Assembly (NCBI RefSeq): GCF_943734655.1
Contig: NC_071353.1
Location: 21,656,501 to 21,720,500, forward strand
DNA: 64,000 bases
Reading direction: 5' to 3'
DNA from: Sabethes cyaneus
Lineage: Eukaryota > Arthropoda > Insecta > Diptera > Culicidae
Positions 1 through 10,879 of the stretch are shown piece by piece (positions within the stretch are counted from its first letter, which is position 1; each line of letters begins with the position of its first letter). The notes under the pieces are model-generated. The model worked only from the letters and a program-made list of their open reading frames with translations. It searched no databases and was not told where the DNA came from. Both the position numbers and the translations under genes were made by a program.

Positions 1-562
1 GCCAGTAGGGGAATCCCCCCATATCTCTTTCCGCGCAGATGTACGGTCCAGGTCGAAGTATTACCAGTAAATCCTCTTCCTGTGCTAATTGGATGAATTG
101 TTCGATATCGGCAATCCCTTGCCAGTTATAGACACCCTCCTTCGGATTGTGCAGCGACCATTCTACATACCTGAAACGACGTAAAAAAGAACTGGTTGAA
201 CACTGGCTTCCGGTAGCACTAATTGTTGCTCGCTTAAGCACGTTGTAATAGCATTCAAACCGGCGGCTCGCATCAATCGCAATATTCGGCTCCAGGACTG
301 CGGAAGGGCACGAAAATAGTGAAAAGAACCAGCCACATACTGGAAGGGTTCTCCGTCCTTCAGGAAAGTGTTGTTATCGAAGTCGATTTCAAACGTTCGC
401 TGTGGTGTGAAGGAACAATTGGTCAATCATTTGAGTGAATACAATAATTATAGTAAAGATTTCAGTTACCTGCTTATTCTCGATAACCCTCTGACCAAAA
501 CTGAGCTGGCAGACGATCACCATCAAGCCGACCAATAACACAGTCCATTGCGACGGAGACAT
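1..562 (-). CDS. GH35 beta-galactosidase-like gene, 5' part (runs off left edge)
   Basis: This is the N-terminal part of a secreted or lysosomal glycoside hydrolase family 35 beta-galactosidase. I read three minus-strand exons. Exon 1 (470-562) starts MSPSQWTVLLVGLMVIVCQL, a signal peptide, and ends CAG|GTAACT in phase 0. Exon 2 (242-399) opens RTFEIDFDNNTF and carries GSFHYFRALPQSW. Exon 3 (1-170) carries YVEWSLHNPKEGVY, LRPGPYICAERD and GGFPYW, all GH35 signatures. The 71-nt intron at 171-241 has a GTGCTT donor and a TTTCAG acceptor, and it splits NAITT|YVEW in phase 2. The catalytic glutamates lie beyond the edge. It is a tandem paralogue of the gene at 4972-7296, in the same orientation, but its intron positions differ. 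Family assignment is firm; the natural substrate cannot be told from sequence. Confidence 0.88.
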
Positions 563-1427
563 TTCAATTACTCAGTGAGTAGTGACACTTGAATTCGTCT
601 TGAAAATGTTTATTACGCTTAACCGCAACGCCGGATAACGAAAGCTAAATATAAATTCAAACCTGCGTATTAGCGTAACGTAAATGCGACTGCATATTCC
701 GTTGAATGATTATTACGCGTCGTGTTCTGACTTGACACTGGCTCGACGACGACGACGAGCTTTGGCGCTTATCCTGTTTACTTCACTCCCTACTAAAAGC
801 AGATGTTTTATGAGGATGAAGATAGTAGATAGCGAAGCAGCGCATCCATCCATCTGTATGCCACTCATTCTTGTTTACACTGTAACTTCATCAATCTGAT
901 ATTCTATTTGCTTAGAACTGAAGCGTTGCAGATTTCGTTTCGAAATGAAACGTTATTCGTTCCATTCGAATAGTGATGCACTTATTTTAACCAGATTAGC
1001 AGGGATGTCCTGTATGTTTATCAGTATGGTGTGAATGGTGTGCATCTGGTAACAGCAAGAATAGTGAATGAATTCATTTCTCAACCAGCCTCTTTCTGTG
1101 AGTTTTTCTTTTAACTGTAGGAAAACAGACGATGCGACAAGATCAGATTTAAGATGCTAATCGTATTTGTCTTACACTCAAACGATTCTCAACTGTATAA
1201 ATGGTTCGGTGGATTTATGTACCATCAATTAGTGTAATTCATTATTTAGAATCTAAGGATTACTGTTGGTAAAGGCCTCGCATTCATTAGTATGTTGAAT
1301 TAGATTATAAATCGTCTTTAAATTATTGTTTTGTACATTCAATAGACTTTCGAATTTAGCAACAAATTCGTGTCGCTTATTTTGCCAAAATGGAAACCGT
1401 GCCAAAATAGAGAAAATAATTAGACTC
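563..1427. other. Upstream region of the left GH35 gene, no gene seen
   Basis: AT-rich DNA between the first GH35 exon and the first MITE. Short open frames on the plus strand (684-899, 1326-1592) have no recognisable family and poor coding character. The promoter of the left GH35 gene should lie in the first few hundred bases, but I could not settle on a TATA/initiator pair. Confidence 0.5.
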
Positions 1428-1633
1428 GGCTGGCCCTTTCTGAGTTACGGCGGTCCCAAAAAACGCGACTTTGACCTATCTTCCAACATCAATGTTTTTT
1501 TTAGAAAGCCCTTAAAAATACCTTTCATTTGCTGCGTCAACGCTTTAAATCGGTCCAGTGGTTCAAAAGTTATGAAGGAAGGTAGGCAATAATTGCAGTG
1601 TTTGGAACCACGCTAATTCAGAAAGGGCCACCC
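1428..1633. mobile_element. MITE-like element with imperfect terminal inverted repeats
   Basis: The left end reads GGCTGGCCCTTTCTGAGTTA, and the reverse complement of the right end reads GGGTGGCCCTTTCTGAATTA. The similarity continues a further 13 bases to GGTCCCAAA/GGTTCCAAA. The interior is about 140 bp and non-coding. Target-site duplication is not clear. Confidence 0.5.
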
Positions 1634-1783
1634 TAGGAGCCAGATAAAAAATTACGGGTTTAATTATTTTCAAAGGAGAAAAAATAGAGCGAGCTTTTAA
1701 AAAACGGGGCAAATTTTTCGAGTCTAAAATTGTATATAATCGAATCATACAAAATCGAGTCTGTTTCTAATCGAGTCTCTCAG

Positions 1784-2169
1784 GGATGGTTCGATCACTT
1801 TGACTCAATTTTGATTCATTTGACAGTAGCGTCCTAACCGAGCAAAATTTGACAAATTGATGTATAGGACATTTGTAGATAATAACTAGATCTACAATTT
1901 TGCTGAATAAAGTGTTGCTGTATCTTTTGTAGTTACGGTGCTACAATGCTAGTACCTCATTAATAACTAAATGAACGTTCATTTAGTTACTAAAAAGGTA
2001 CTAGCATTGTAGCGCCGTAACTACAAAAGTTACAGCAACACTTTATTCTGCAAAATTGTAAATAATAACGAGTTCTACAAATGTCTCATACATAACTTTG
2101 TCAAATTTTGCTCGGCTGAGACGGTAGTGTCAAATGAATCAAAATTGAGTCAAAGTGATCGAACCATCC
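1784..2169. repeat. 386-bp long palindrome (foldback element)
   Basis: Two arms of 193 nt each (1784-1976 and 1977-2169) are reverse complements with about ten to twenty differences and no spacer. The centre is AATGAACGTTCATT. The outer ends are GGATGGTTCGATCACTTTG and its complement. It has no coding capacity. This is most likely a foldback or MITE-type element. Confidence 0.85.
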
Positions 2170-2818
2170 TTACTCATATAATCGAGTCCTACCTGTAACT
2201 TGAGAACAACTGGGCTTAAAAAAAATAATATTTGGATATTTCTGAAAAATTTATCAAATTTCTAAGATTTTTAAAAACAAATCCTAAAGAGTGATAGCTC
2301 TTCGCTAGCTTCGAGAGCATAATTTAAGTTATCTTTAAAAACTATGAGAAAAATCTGTGGGTACTTGTTTTGATATATTTGACATTTCATGATTTTTATC
2401 ATGTTTTTGCAAAGTTTATTCTTTCAGTCTTTTTTTTTTTGAAAATACACTGAATTTCCTACAATATTTTTTCCACTTCAATAATTTATTATATTTTTCC
2501 ATCTGGCCGGTTAGGCCTTTGAATTCAATTGGATGGGGGAAAACCTCTTTGAGATAATCTTACATACGCCATTCTCAGAGGGGCGAGAATCCACATCATC
2601 TTTTGCTAGTGATGGCCAAACTGCGGGCCGCATGCGGCTCTTGAATGTAATACTCGCGGGCCCGCGGACTGGTTTGATAGATGGTGGACGGAAACTATAG
2701 GTTGAATTTATTAGCAAATAAAGCGTTTCTCACCGGGTTTTCGTCTGAGATAATGTTGTAGAATGTAGATTACTACAATGAATGTTATAGATTGAAAGAC
2801 GTATTATCAGCGGAAGTT
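2170..2818. other. AT-rich spacer with a hAT-like GC-rich tail fragment
   Basis: Mostly AT-rich and featureless. At 2609-2675 there is a single-sided motif (GATGGCCAAACTGCGGGCCG) of the kind found at ends of hAT-type elements. No partner end was found, so it is only noted. Confidence 0.3.
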
Positions 2819-3045
2819 GGGTCTACCACGGACTCCACGAACACTTGCGGTCGAACAATCTGAGCCCCCGTACAAAGTGCACACTGTACAAAACGCTAAT
2901 TAGACCGGTTGTCCTCTACGGGCACGAAACGTGGACACTGCTAGAAGAGCCTATGAGCACTCGGAGTTTTCGAGCGGCGGGTGCTGAGAATCATCTTTGG
3001 CGGAGTGCAAGAGAACGGTGTATGGAGGCGAAGGCGATCTCAGCG
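2819..3045 (+). pseudogene. RTE-clade reverse transcriptase C-terminal fragment
   Basis: The plus-strand reading SPRTKCTLYKTLIRPVVLYG followed by HETWTLLEE matches the region just after the RT domain in RTE elements. The intact RTE in this window has TKLTMYKTIIRPVVLYGLEA at the same place. After that the frame decays (the expected ERRVLRTIFGG block is shifted). It is a short dead copy of a non-LTR retrotransposon. Confidence 0.7.
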
Positions 3046-3289
3046 CATAGCCCAAGAACTTTTAATAAAATTGCTTTGATTCTGTTTGACCACTCTTTTG
3101 GGCTCCATATAACAGCTGATGTTTCCAGTTTCGAACGGAAATCCTAGAGCACTTAGGCACACTCAACACAGGAAGGTTTTGGGAGCTCCATTCATGAAAG
3201 TCATTCAATTGCTCCAGCAGCTCCATCTAGTCTGCTATCGAACGTATGATAAGGCAGAGATTGAGATTGTCATAACAAGGCAGACGTCG

Positions 3290-4399
3290 TTAAAAGAAAT
3301 GAAAAACGTAGTGGGTCAGGTTACTCCTTTGCGGTACGCCCGACGACTTTGTAAAACATTGGGATTCTTGACTTCCTAGTTTTACGGATAGAGCTCTGCC
3401 CACAAGGTATGAGTTAAACCATTCTACCATATTGGGCGAGTCCCGAAGGCGTTCAATTTTTGCCAATAAAATAGAGTGATCAACGCAACTATTAACGTCA
3501 GTTGCACCGTTTGGCAAATTATTCCAATCAATAGTTGAGAGGGATCCTTGAAGCCCAGCAGTTTTGGAAAAATTGAACTCTTTTACATCATGTAAGTCCT
3601 CAAAATTTACCTGGCGAGGACATGTTAGGGTTACTAAAAGCGACGGATGTTGCGTATTGATATCAACGAGTGGTTCGTGTCCTTCAAAGGGATCCCGATC
3701 TTTGCGGTATGCACTATTAATTGGTCCAAACAATTGAAGTGATTTGATTTTGTCATTTAGCCAGGTATCGATTAGAATATAACATCATGCTCAGTATCGG
3801 ACACAGCGACGAATAGCTCATCGATCTTCGTACGTAAACCGCTTACATTTTGATAGTATATACTGAGCTATCTGCCTGCTGCCGGTGTTACTACTAGCTA
3901 GGGAAACGCGAACGGTGCAGTCATCGGTACTGGGTAAATTAACCTCGCTGGCGGAACGGTGCTGATTATATAGATCAGTCGGCTGCGAATGAGCATCACA
4001 ATGAGGGTGCGCAGTACCTGGCGTAGCTTCAGGAGGACATATATCATCCATGGCTTTATCTGAACGAGAAAACCTGAGCGATCCACTTGTACTGTTTGCT
4101 ACCGCAATGGGCGTTGCTTGCTAAGACTAATAATCGATCCTGCTGACTTCTGCAGTCGTTTCTGATACATCGGACACTTCGAACTCCAAGAGGAGTGATC
4201 CGTTTTCAGTTGTTCAGCAACCGGCAGATTCTGCTTGCTGTTGAAGTCCACACAATTCACTAGATTGGTATTCGTTGATTGAATGTCTTTGAGCATACTT
4301 TAGACAACATGCATCCTTATTGCGCTTTGCAACTTTGTGACCGTATTTGGAACATTTGTAGCCGTCCCAGCCTATGTTTGTGCGTTGATCTTTCGACAA
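3290..4399 (-). mobile_element. Degenerate Jockey/CR1-like non-LTR retrotransposon, internally deleted
   Basis: On the minus strand, from high to low coordinate: a basic Cys-rich stretch (4214-4399, YKCSKYGHK) that may be the gag-like ORF1 zinc-knuckle end; then, across frameshifts at about 3800-3870, the start of an endonuclease domain (reads like YxQNVxGLRTKIDELF then LIDTWLNDKIKSLQLFGP); then a jump to a reverse transcriptase piece (3290-3560) with CVDHSILLAKIERL, WFNSYLVGR and SGVPQRSNL. Most of the endonuclease and the YxDD half of the RT are missing. Clade assignment within Jockey/CR1 is uncertain. Confidence 0.65.
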
Positions 4400-4485
4400 A
4401 CAGCTGAATGATCTTTGGGTAGATTGTTTTGCTTTTTCAGTTTTTCGATTATTCGATAGTCACTGGATCGGGAAGAATGTCCAAA

Positions 4486-4569
4486 TTGGCCGGTTGTGTA
4501 ATGGAAACGCACTCGACGAGAGATTGAGAGTTGTGGGTTCAAGTCCCACCTGGACGGTCAATTTTTTTT
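4486..4569 (+). tRNA. tRNA-like sequence with B box and Pol III terminator (tRNA pseudogene or SINE head)
   Basis: There is a perfect B box (GGTTCAAGTCC, 4536-4546) within a perfect T-arm (GTGGG...CCCAC). Upstream is an A-box-like TGTGTAATGGAAACGC. Flanking ends ATTGGCCG and CGGTCAAT pair over 8 bp, followed at once by eight T residues, a Pol III stop. An anticodon stem CTCGA/TTGAG can form with a 7-nt loop, but position 33 is not U and the acceptor is offset from the T-stem. It is therefore probably not a functional tRNA. Confidence 0.45.
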
Positions 4570-4971
4570 CAAAGTTTGCATATCATTTTTCCCAGTTCTT
4601 GCAATGTTCGTTCCTCACAAAAACACATTTACTCCCTCATGTAAAGTAAATATTATCCAAACGATTCTTCACTTTCCCTTTTGTTGTTCCGCGACGAGAC
4701 TGAAGGTTCAACGTACAGCGATGTCGAACGAAGTGTTAACCGGTAAGGTCAAAAGTTTAACGAAAACATTCGATAAAATAAAGAACCCACCTAAGAATAA
4801 TTAGCTAAAAACGGCAATATATTTTAATCTAAAAGAAAAAAAAACGAAGTTTTGTTAATTGTACTTCAAAATGCAACGAGGCGCTTTGTTTAAAATCATA
4901 CGCTTGTTTATACTTGAATTATATTTTCTAAATAAACCCTAAAATGGCTTACGGATTCTGCTAGTGACTCT
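4570..4971. other. Spacer downstream of the second GH35 gene, no gene seen
   Basis: AT-rich. A short plus-strand frame at 4604-4804 has no family match that I recognise. It should contain the 3' UTR of the minus-strand GH35 gene; no canonical AATAAA is visible on that strand close to the stop codon. Confidence 0.4.
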
Positions 4972-7296
4972 TTAGGCTTCATCGAGTATGGCACGTTCGG
5001 AAAAGTGAATCAATCTATCGCTCGGAGCTCGCTGCAATTCCACCAATATCAATTCGTTCGAGCCTTCCCGCAGCAGTTCTTTCGGTAGATAGAGTGTAAT
5101 CTGTGGTCCAGCCACCGGCCAGTATCGTCCCAGATTGAATCCATTAACAAACAGAAAACCCTGCAAGATTGTAAGTGTCAATTTCACAGCACTTCAATCC
5201 ATTAGTTTGGCTACCATACCTTCCCCCATCCGCTCATATCGATGTAGGTGTCGTAAATTTCACTCGTGTTGATATTCAGCTCTCCCTTAAACACTACCGG
5301 ACCTTGAATACAAATTCCCCTGTTATTGACTCCAAGACCGTCGGTCGTAGTGTCGATCAGTTGCTTTAGCGCTGCGACATCCTCGAAAGAGTAGCTGCTA
5401 GTTGTCCATTCAGACAATTCTTTTTCATATGGCTCCTCGTAGGTTTGAATAGTCACATTTCCAAGAATTCCCTAAAGTTTTTAAGGCGTTAAATAGGTTT
5501 ACGGTGTGCGAAAATCCGGCTTTACCTTGTAGTCATCCAAGACGTCGAAGTTGATTCGACCTTGATTTTCGACGAATATCGACAATTTGTTACCCCACCC
5601 GGCTGATATTGGTAGTGTGTTGATGGCATTTTCTCTAGAGAGGGTTCCAACGAAGAACTATAATTTAACCAAATTGGAACCAAAAGGACTTACGACGTAG
5701 TAAAGAAAATCCCACCTCATCCACATAAATCTGCGCCCTATCTCTCAACCCTTGTATTGTCAATTGACTTGGATCACGAGTAAGTTTCGGTAGAGAAGTT
5801 TCGTATAGAACGAAACCTGAATTCTGGTTTAATTCTTCAAACGTTAGCAAGCGGTTGGACAGTTTGGGTTCGGATCCTAACATAGCTCTTCCGTTGGTGG
5901 TGAATATTCGATCCACGTGGGTCATACTAACGGGCTCGTGAGTCATTTTTGGGGCTCTATCAGGAACGGTTGCCACCGGTAGATCAATGAACTACGACAC
6001 AAAGATCCGACTCACAATAGAATGTACAAATTAATTTTAACAAACAAAATCTCATACCTCGCCAATAATATCCCTAAACACGGTATATTTCATTGTGGGA
6101 TCACCAGCTTCATCCATGGGAGCATCGTAATCGTAGGACGTTATGTCGGCCATGTACTTACCTAGACCCCAATCGTTTGCTCCGGCCCAGAATCCGAAAT
6201 TAGTTCCTCCAAAATACATGTAAAAATCGACATTCCAACCATCGCGAAGCATTTTACGCAGAGTATTTGCCAATGGGCCCGCTGGACGCCGCTGGTTTGG
6301 CTCTTGCCAATGCGTTAGCCATCCAGTGTAGAATTCGGTGTTCACTAGTGGTCCCTTCGGTTGAATTGACCGCAGTTTAGCTTTATGGGTGTCAACTTCA
6401 TCGTCTGTCATCAGCCCGAAGTCGGTGGTGATGAAAACACCCGGAATCTGTCCGCACTCGAACTCGTCACCGTATGGTCTGTCGACTGTAAACAGAACGG
6501 CTTTACCTTCCGTGTATTTCTCCGTCTCTTCCTTCAGAAAATTTAAATAAATTTTATCACATTTTCCGAATGCGCCGTACTCATTTTCTATCTGAACCAT
6601 TATAATGGGCCCACCATTGCCGTACATGTACTTTGTTAGTTGAGACATAAGCTTTTCATACCATATCTGAACTTCTTTTAAATAATTGGCGTCACTGGTT
6701 CGCAGTTGAATACCAGGATATTTCGTAAAGAGCCAGTACGGTAATCCACCCTATTTCAAAATTGAATCACGTCAAAAATCATATCTTATCATATACCTCA
6801 TTTACTTACATTATCAATTTCGGCACAAATGTACGGACCAGGTCTCAGTATAACGTAGAGATCTTCTTCCACCGCAGCCTCTATCACGTCGGCAATGTTA
6901 GCGATTCCGTCCCACCGGTAAACGTTCTCCTTCGGATTGTGCAACGACCACTGCACGTACAGATCCACCGCATTTAGCCCCCCAGCTCGCAACGTTCTCA
7001 GCTTGGTGCGCCAGGTCTCGGGCAGAGCCCGAAAATAATGAAACGATCCGGCCACATACCGAAAATCTTTACCGTCCATCACGAACGTGTCCCGCTCATA
7101 GTCGATGGAGAAGGAGCGTTCTTGCTGCGGAACAAATAAGAACACAAAAAATTGATGTTTTATTTTCACGCTCTGTTTGCACTGATCTCGAGGATCGTCC
7201 GGGAACACGAACAGTCTGAAGAACGCTGCAATTTACTGCCAGGGCAAACCCAACAACGGTCACCAGCAGGACAAGGAATCGATACGAGTCAATCAT
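4972..7296 (-). CDS. GH35 beta-galactosidase, complete (seven exons, 638 aa)
   Basis: Hydrolyses terminal beta-galactosides by the retaining GH35 mechanism; secreted or lysosomal. Exons: 7237-7296, 6810-7124, 6058-6750, 5716-5991, 5526-5657, 5220-5471, 4972-5160, all joined in phase 0 by GT-AG introns of 58-112 nt except larger ones before exons 2 and 3. Residues 1-20 are a signal peptide (MIDSYRFLVLLVTVVGFALA). The (beta/alpha)8 domain carries GSFHYFRALPETW, LRPGPYICAEID, the acid/base Glu182 in QIENEYGA, the nucleophile Glu264 in NTEFYTGW, and MYFGGTNFGFWAGAN. The C-terminal jelly-roll part holds GWGKGFLFVNGFNLGRYWPV. The length fits the family (about 630-680 aa). The exon 4 donor GAG|GTGGGA is weak but keeps the frame. 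Nothing suggests inactivation. Confidence 0.92.
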
Positions 7297-7844
7297 CTGG
7301 GGTTTTGTTTTCTCGGCTGTTAGCTACTACAGACTGATTGGCCAACGATTGCCACTGATGGAGAGCGACGAAAAATAGTCTTCTATTTAATATAATGTCA
7401 AACCGTGGAACATGCATATAAATGGACTGATTTGATGACACGTCTGTGTTTGATTGATTGAATGGCCTGCATTGAAAATATCTCCGCAAGATTTGTCGCG
7501 GCGGGTTTTCGAACAGAATAGAGGGTACACAACTGACTGGTTGGAATGATGAAAATTTGAAATACAAAAAATCCATCTTTAGAAACAGAAATCAGTCGTT
7601 TGAACCAACATTTTTAAGTTTATTAAATAAACTTAACGCATATAAGCCGGAAAAAACGTCAGTTGAAAAAATTGTTTCAGCAAATTAAAAAAACCCAATT
7701 AAATTTTTCAAATAATGGTTTTTAAGTGTTCATTTGATACAAAATTCAGATACGCTTGAATTCACTGTGCAAATACTCTCCGATGTTAATGCCCAAATTA
7801 AATGTAATTGATTTGAACTGCTAGATAGTGTCAGAAGGATCCTT
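7297..7844. promoter_or_regulatory. Presumed promoter and upstream region of the second GH35 gene
   Basis: On the minus strand just upstream of the ATG there are two initiator-like sites (ATCAGTCTG near 7330 and CATCAGTGG near 7355). An AT-rich TATATTAAATAG lies some 32-39 nt above the latter. This is compatible with a core promoter but not decisive. The rest of the stretch has no gene. Confidence 0.35.
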
Positions 7845-7925
7845 GGACTAGCCCCGTAATTGTCCTGTACTTTAAAAGCCGGGTGCGAAATCTGTCGATA
7901 AAGAAGGGTCAAGTGTTAGAAAGAC
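7845..7925 (-). repeat. Solo 3' terminal fragment of an RTE-like element
   Basis: About 80 bp (TAGCCCCGTAATTGTCCTGT and onward) aligns with the 3' end of the decayed RTE element at 52478-52560 (TAACCCCGTAACTGTCCTGT), in the same orientation. Shared features include the CTGTCG box and AAGGGT(C/T)AAG. The rest of the element is absent, as expected of a 5'-truncated insertion. Confidence 0.55.
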
Positions 7926-8361
7926 GTTTAAGTTTAAACCCAAGGCTTTGCTTTTTTTGATTTGAACTGCTGACTTTCCACGGTAGAAGTTAATCTCAAC
8001 GGAAATTTTTCGATGATGTGCGACCGGAAATTTTTTACATATTAAGTTTTCAAGTTACACATGATCTAAAAATTCGATTGTCTCAAGTATTAAGAACATG
8101 GTAAAATTGCCGGTACCGGTATTTCCACACTGTGTATGATTATAATCGTATCATGCGCTGTTCAATAAAGGCAATCACAAGTTTAAATGAGATTTTGGTT
8201 TGAGCACGTATCAAAGTTACGCAATTCCTTAACAACGTCAGTGTCTAGGTCATTTTGATAATCAATATGCATCATATGAAAAACAGGTGAATTCATATAA
8301 TTGGGAAACAAATAATAATTGCACCAATGGTTTAGGAATCGATACAAAGTTTCGAGAAAGG

Positions 8362-8553
8362 TACACACTTAAAAAACTCAGCAAAATTTGCCGAGATTTG
8401 GACAGCCGAGCGTTCGGTGAAAATTTCAGTTTTGCAAATCGACGTTTACGGATCTTTACTAACGTTTGGCATCATAAAAAATGTTACCGAACGCTCGGCT
8501 GTCCAAATTTCGGCAAAATTTTGCTGGCTTCGGCACTTTTTTTTAAGTGTGTA
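8362..8553. mobile_element. MITE with about 60-bp terminal inverted repeats, TA-flanked
   Basis: The left end is TACACACTTAAAAAA then AGCAAAATTTGCCGAG and GACAGCCGAGCGTTCGGT. The right end is the reverse complement (ACCGAACGCTCGGCTGTC, CGGCAAAATTTTGCT, TTTTAAGTGTGTA). The ends coincide with TA, the usual Tc1/mariner-type target duplication. The 192-bp body is non-coding. Confidence 0.8.
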
Positions 8554-8854
8554 GTTGCTACGATAACCATGGTGAAGGGTATCTCGAGATTAACGCTGGA
8601 TCCTAGATTTAATAGACAGGGATTTCTTAAAGAAAATTTTTCATCGGTTGTGTTTGTCATATTTACCAAGAATATTGAGAATGAATGTTGTCTAATCGCA
8701 AGGCATGAAATTGCATGTTCTTTAGTTGCCCCGTTTGGTTGCCTAGGTGGTTGCTATAAACAACAATGCAGCGCTACCGGATACAAATTTTCTTTCTGCA
8801 TTACGTAGATAACGGGTGGCAACTAAATTTTTGGAATTTTTTCGCGGTCCCTAT

Positions 8855-9743
8855 TAGGGGATTGTCCCCTGTTGTGAAACGGCTCCGGTTGTGAAACATC
8901 CATCGTTTTTGACGTGTTTATTAAACTAGCACTACCAAATTACTACCAACGGCTCGTCTCATTGTACTCTAACTTTTGAGCAAACGACAATCAAAATACA
9001 GCTTTTAGAATGTTTGGTAGGAAATGTGTTCGAAAAATATGCCCGAAAAAGTTTTTTAGAATATTTTGGGATTGATTTTTTTGTCTATCAAATAAAATAC
9101 AAAAAGGCAGTAAAATGAATATAATCTTAGTTTTGGACCTCTATTTCATTACACAGACAAATTTTAAGTGAAATAATTTACTCAAAAAATATTACATAAA
9201 TTTTTACAAACTCGTCGTTTGCCCCTGTTGTGAACCAGTAAAGTTATCCGGTTATGAAAAATTCAGAAAAACGATTATTCAATACTTTAATGATCACAAA
9301 CATTTTCAACACACTTTCCAGGTACATGGTTTGAGATCTCGAACTTCCTGTTTTTACATACATTGATTACAATTTAGATTTAGATGATTAAATTAATAAA
9401 CTGATAAATTACTTTGCATTTAAGGTATTTTTCGTTAATAAATGAATGTAATATTTTATTTTCATTTCATATTTTTTTTATTTTCTTCTTTATTCTTATT
9501 TTTTTATGGATTTTTCGAAGTGTTTCAAGACCGGCAACACGTTGTTTTTGGTCAAAAATTTCTATGTCTCCCAATTTCGCTTTACCGTTGTTGTTTCAAG
9601 CAAAAAATATATGCTGTCTGTACCAAAAACATACGTAAGTCTTCAATCTTTCAAACGCTTTGAAAAGATTGGGAATTAAATAATCCGTTCGAAAGCTATA
9701 ACCAAAAAACAAAACCTGTTTCATAACCGGGGACATTCCCCTA
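8855..9743. mobile_element. 889-bp non-autonomous element with 26-bp terminal inverted repeats
   Basis: The left terminus is TAGGGGATTGTCCCCTGTTG, continuing TGAAAC. The reverse complement of the right terminus is TAGGGGAATGTCCCCGGTTA, continuing TGAAAC. There are 3 mismatches over 26 nt. A third partial copy of the motif (GCCCCTGTTGTGAACC) lies inside at about 9222. The interior is AT-rich and non-coding. The termini start with TA. Confidence 0.75.
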
Positions 9744-10012
9744 CTCAACAACACACGAGCTCAGAGAAAAATGAGAGTATGTATGTGTATGTGTTAGCGC
9801 TCTCTCTCCTCTTTTTTCAATATTTTTTGTTTTGTTTATGGTTACTCAGTTTCACTTAAAATAGCGTCGAAACAAGAAGCATGTCGGGAGTGCGTTGTAC
9901 ACTTCTACGAACTTCCACAGAAATCTCGGCAAAAAGTATACGGTACAACATTTGAAAAGCGAATATGTTGCGGCTTCGACTGATTATCATATCCTAAGAT
10001 GCCCAACAACTA

Positions 10013-10606
10013 CAGCCCGAATTCGATTATCCGGGTGACAATTTTTATTTTCAGCCCGGATAATCGAATCATCAATTTTGGTACAAAATTTTTTTAGGCA
10101 AGTCAAGTTTTTTGACTTTTAGGTATCAGAAATGTTTGATTTATTATTGATCTATCTTCCCAAAAGTCAGAAAATTCCTTTCTTACGATTTTGTCCACTG
10201 ATAATTTTTTTTGGTACCATATTATTTTTTGTATGTTATGTTTTTCAATATTTAGGTATTATAAACGTTTTTTTATTATTGATCAATCTCCCCTAAAGTC
10301 ATAAAATTCCTTTTTTGCAATTTTTTTATTGATGATTACGATGATGATGATGATGATGATGATGGTAATGGTGACGATGATGATGATTTTTAAGTAAAAG
10401 AATTGATTCCATCATCGCAGGATTTATTTTTGTTTTGTTCGCCGATAAAAGGAATATAAGAAAGGACTTTTGTAGCTTTAGGGAGGTGTATCAGTACTTG
10501 TCAAGTTGGAATCATCATGGAGCATGAAAACTATAACATTAAGGTTTAAAATAAATCATTGAAAACAAAATAATTTTTTCTCACCCGGATAATCGAGTCC
10601 GGCCTG
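10013..10606. mobile_element. pogo-type MITE, 594 bp, TA target duplication
   Basis: The termini are CAGCCCGAATTCGATTATCC and, as reverse complement of the right end, CAGGCCGGACTCGATTATCC, both continuing GGGTGA. TA stands on both sides (10011-10012, 10607-10608). CAG termini, the CGATTATCCGG core and a TA duplication are typical of pogo elements. An extra inverted copy of the tip lies at about 10051-10072. A (GAT)n run sits at 10334-10388. No transposase is present. It lies inside a decayed Tc1-type transposase. Confidence 0.85.
10334..10388. repeat. GAT trinucleotide microsatellite
   Basis: An interrupted run of GAT repeats inside the pogo-type MITE. Confidence 0.85.
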
Positions 10607-10879
10607 TATTCGCAGCAAGGTAGTGGAAGATCAGCCGAAATTATGGACACAGAAGAACATCGTTCTCTTTCTCGTTCCTTTAACAACAAGCCCTCTGGTT
10701 TGGCTATCAATTAAGATGTGTATCAGACGAATGTTTTTTTGAAGAAAATGTTGATCCTGTTTCTACAAAAACATCATGCAGATGGTGCAGAGGTGCACTT
10801 TAGAAAAACGAAAAGGGAACATGTAACGAAAAGTGGTTATAGTTTGCATGGTTATAACTCAGTCATCCGTCAATAGTTT

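Larger units (their letters stand above)
9860..10870 (+). pseudogene. Decayed Tc1/mariner-type transposase, split by a pogo-type MITE
   Basis: Upstream of the insertion the plus strand reads SKQEACRECVVHFYELPQKS and KVYGTTFEKRICCG. After it come QQGSGRSAEIMDTEEHRSLS, FNNKPSGLAIN and DVYQTNVF...LFLQKHHADG. These are the helix-turn-helix start and a later part of an IS630/Tc1/mariner transposase that has lost its middle, including the catalytic core, and carries stops. Family recognition is from my memory of similar mosquito transposases, so subfamily is not claimed. Confidence 0.5.

Noticed and set aside
171..241. Coding continuation of the left GH35 exon (CLSEQQLVLPEAS...)
   Set aside because: This stretch is intron: removing it restores NAITTYVEWSLHN, the expected GH35 sequence.
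2609..2675. hAT-type terminal repeat
   Set aside because: Only one end is visible and no duplication was found, so an element cannot be delimited.
8287..8808. 173-codon plus-strand frame
   Set aside because: It runs through both arms of a MITE and has no recognisable domain.
10334..10388. Possible CRISPR-like or satellite array
   Set aside because: Simple GAT microsatellite in a eukaryotic MITE; no spacer structure.
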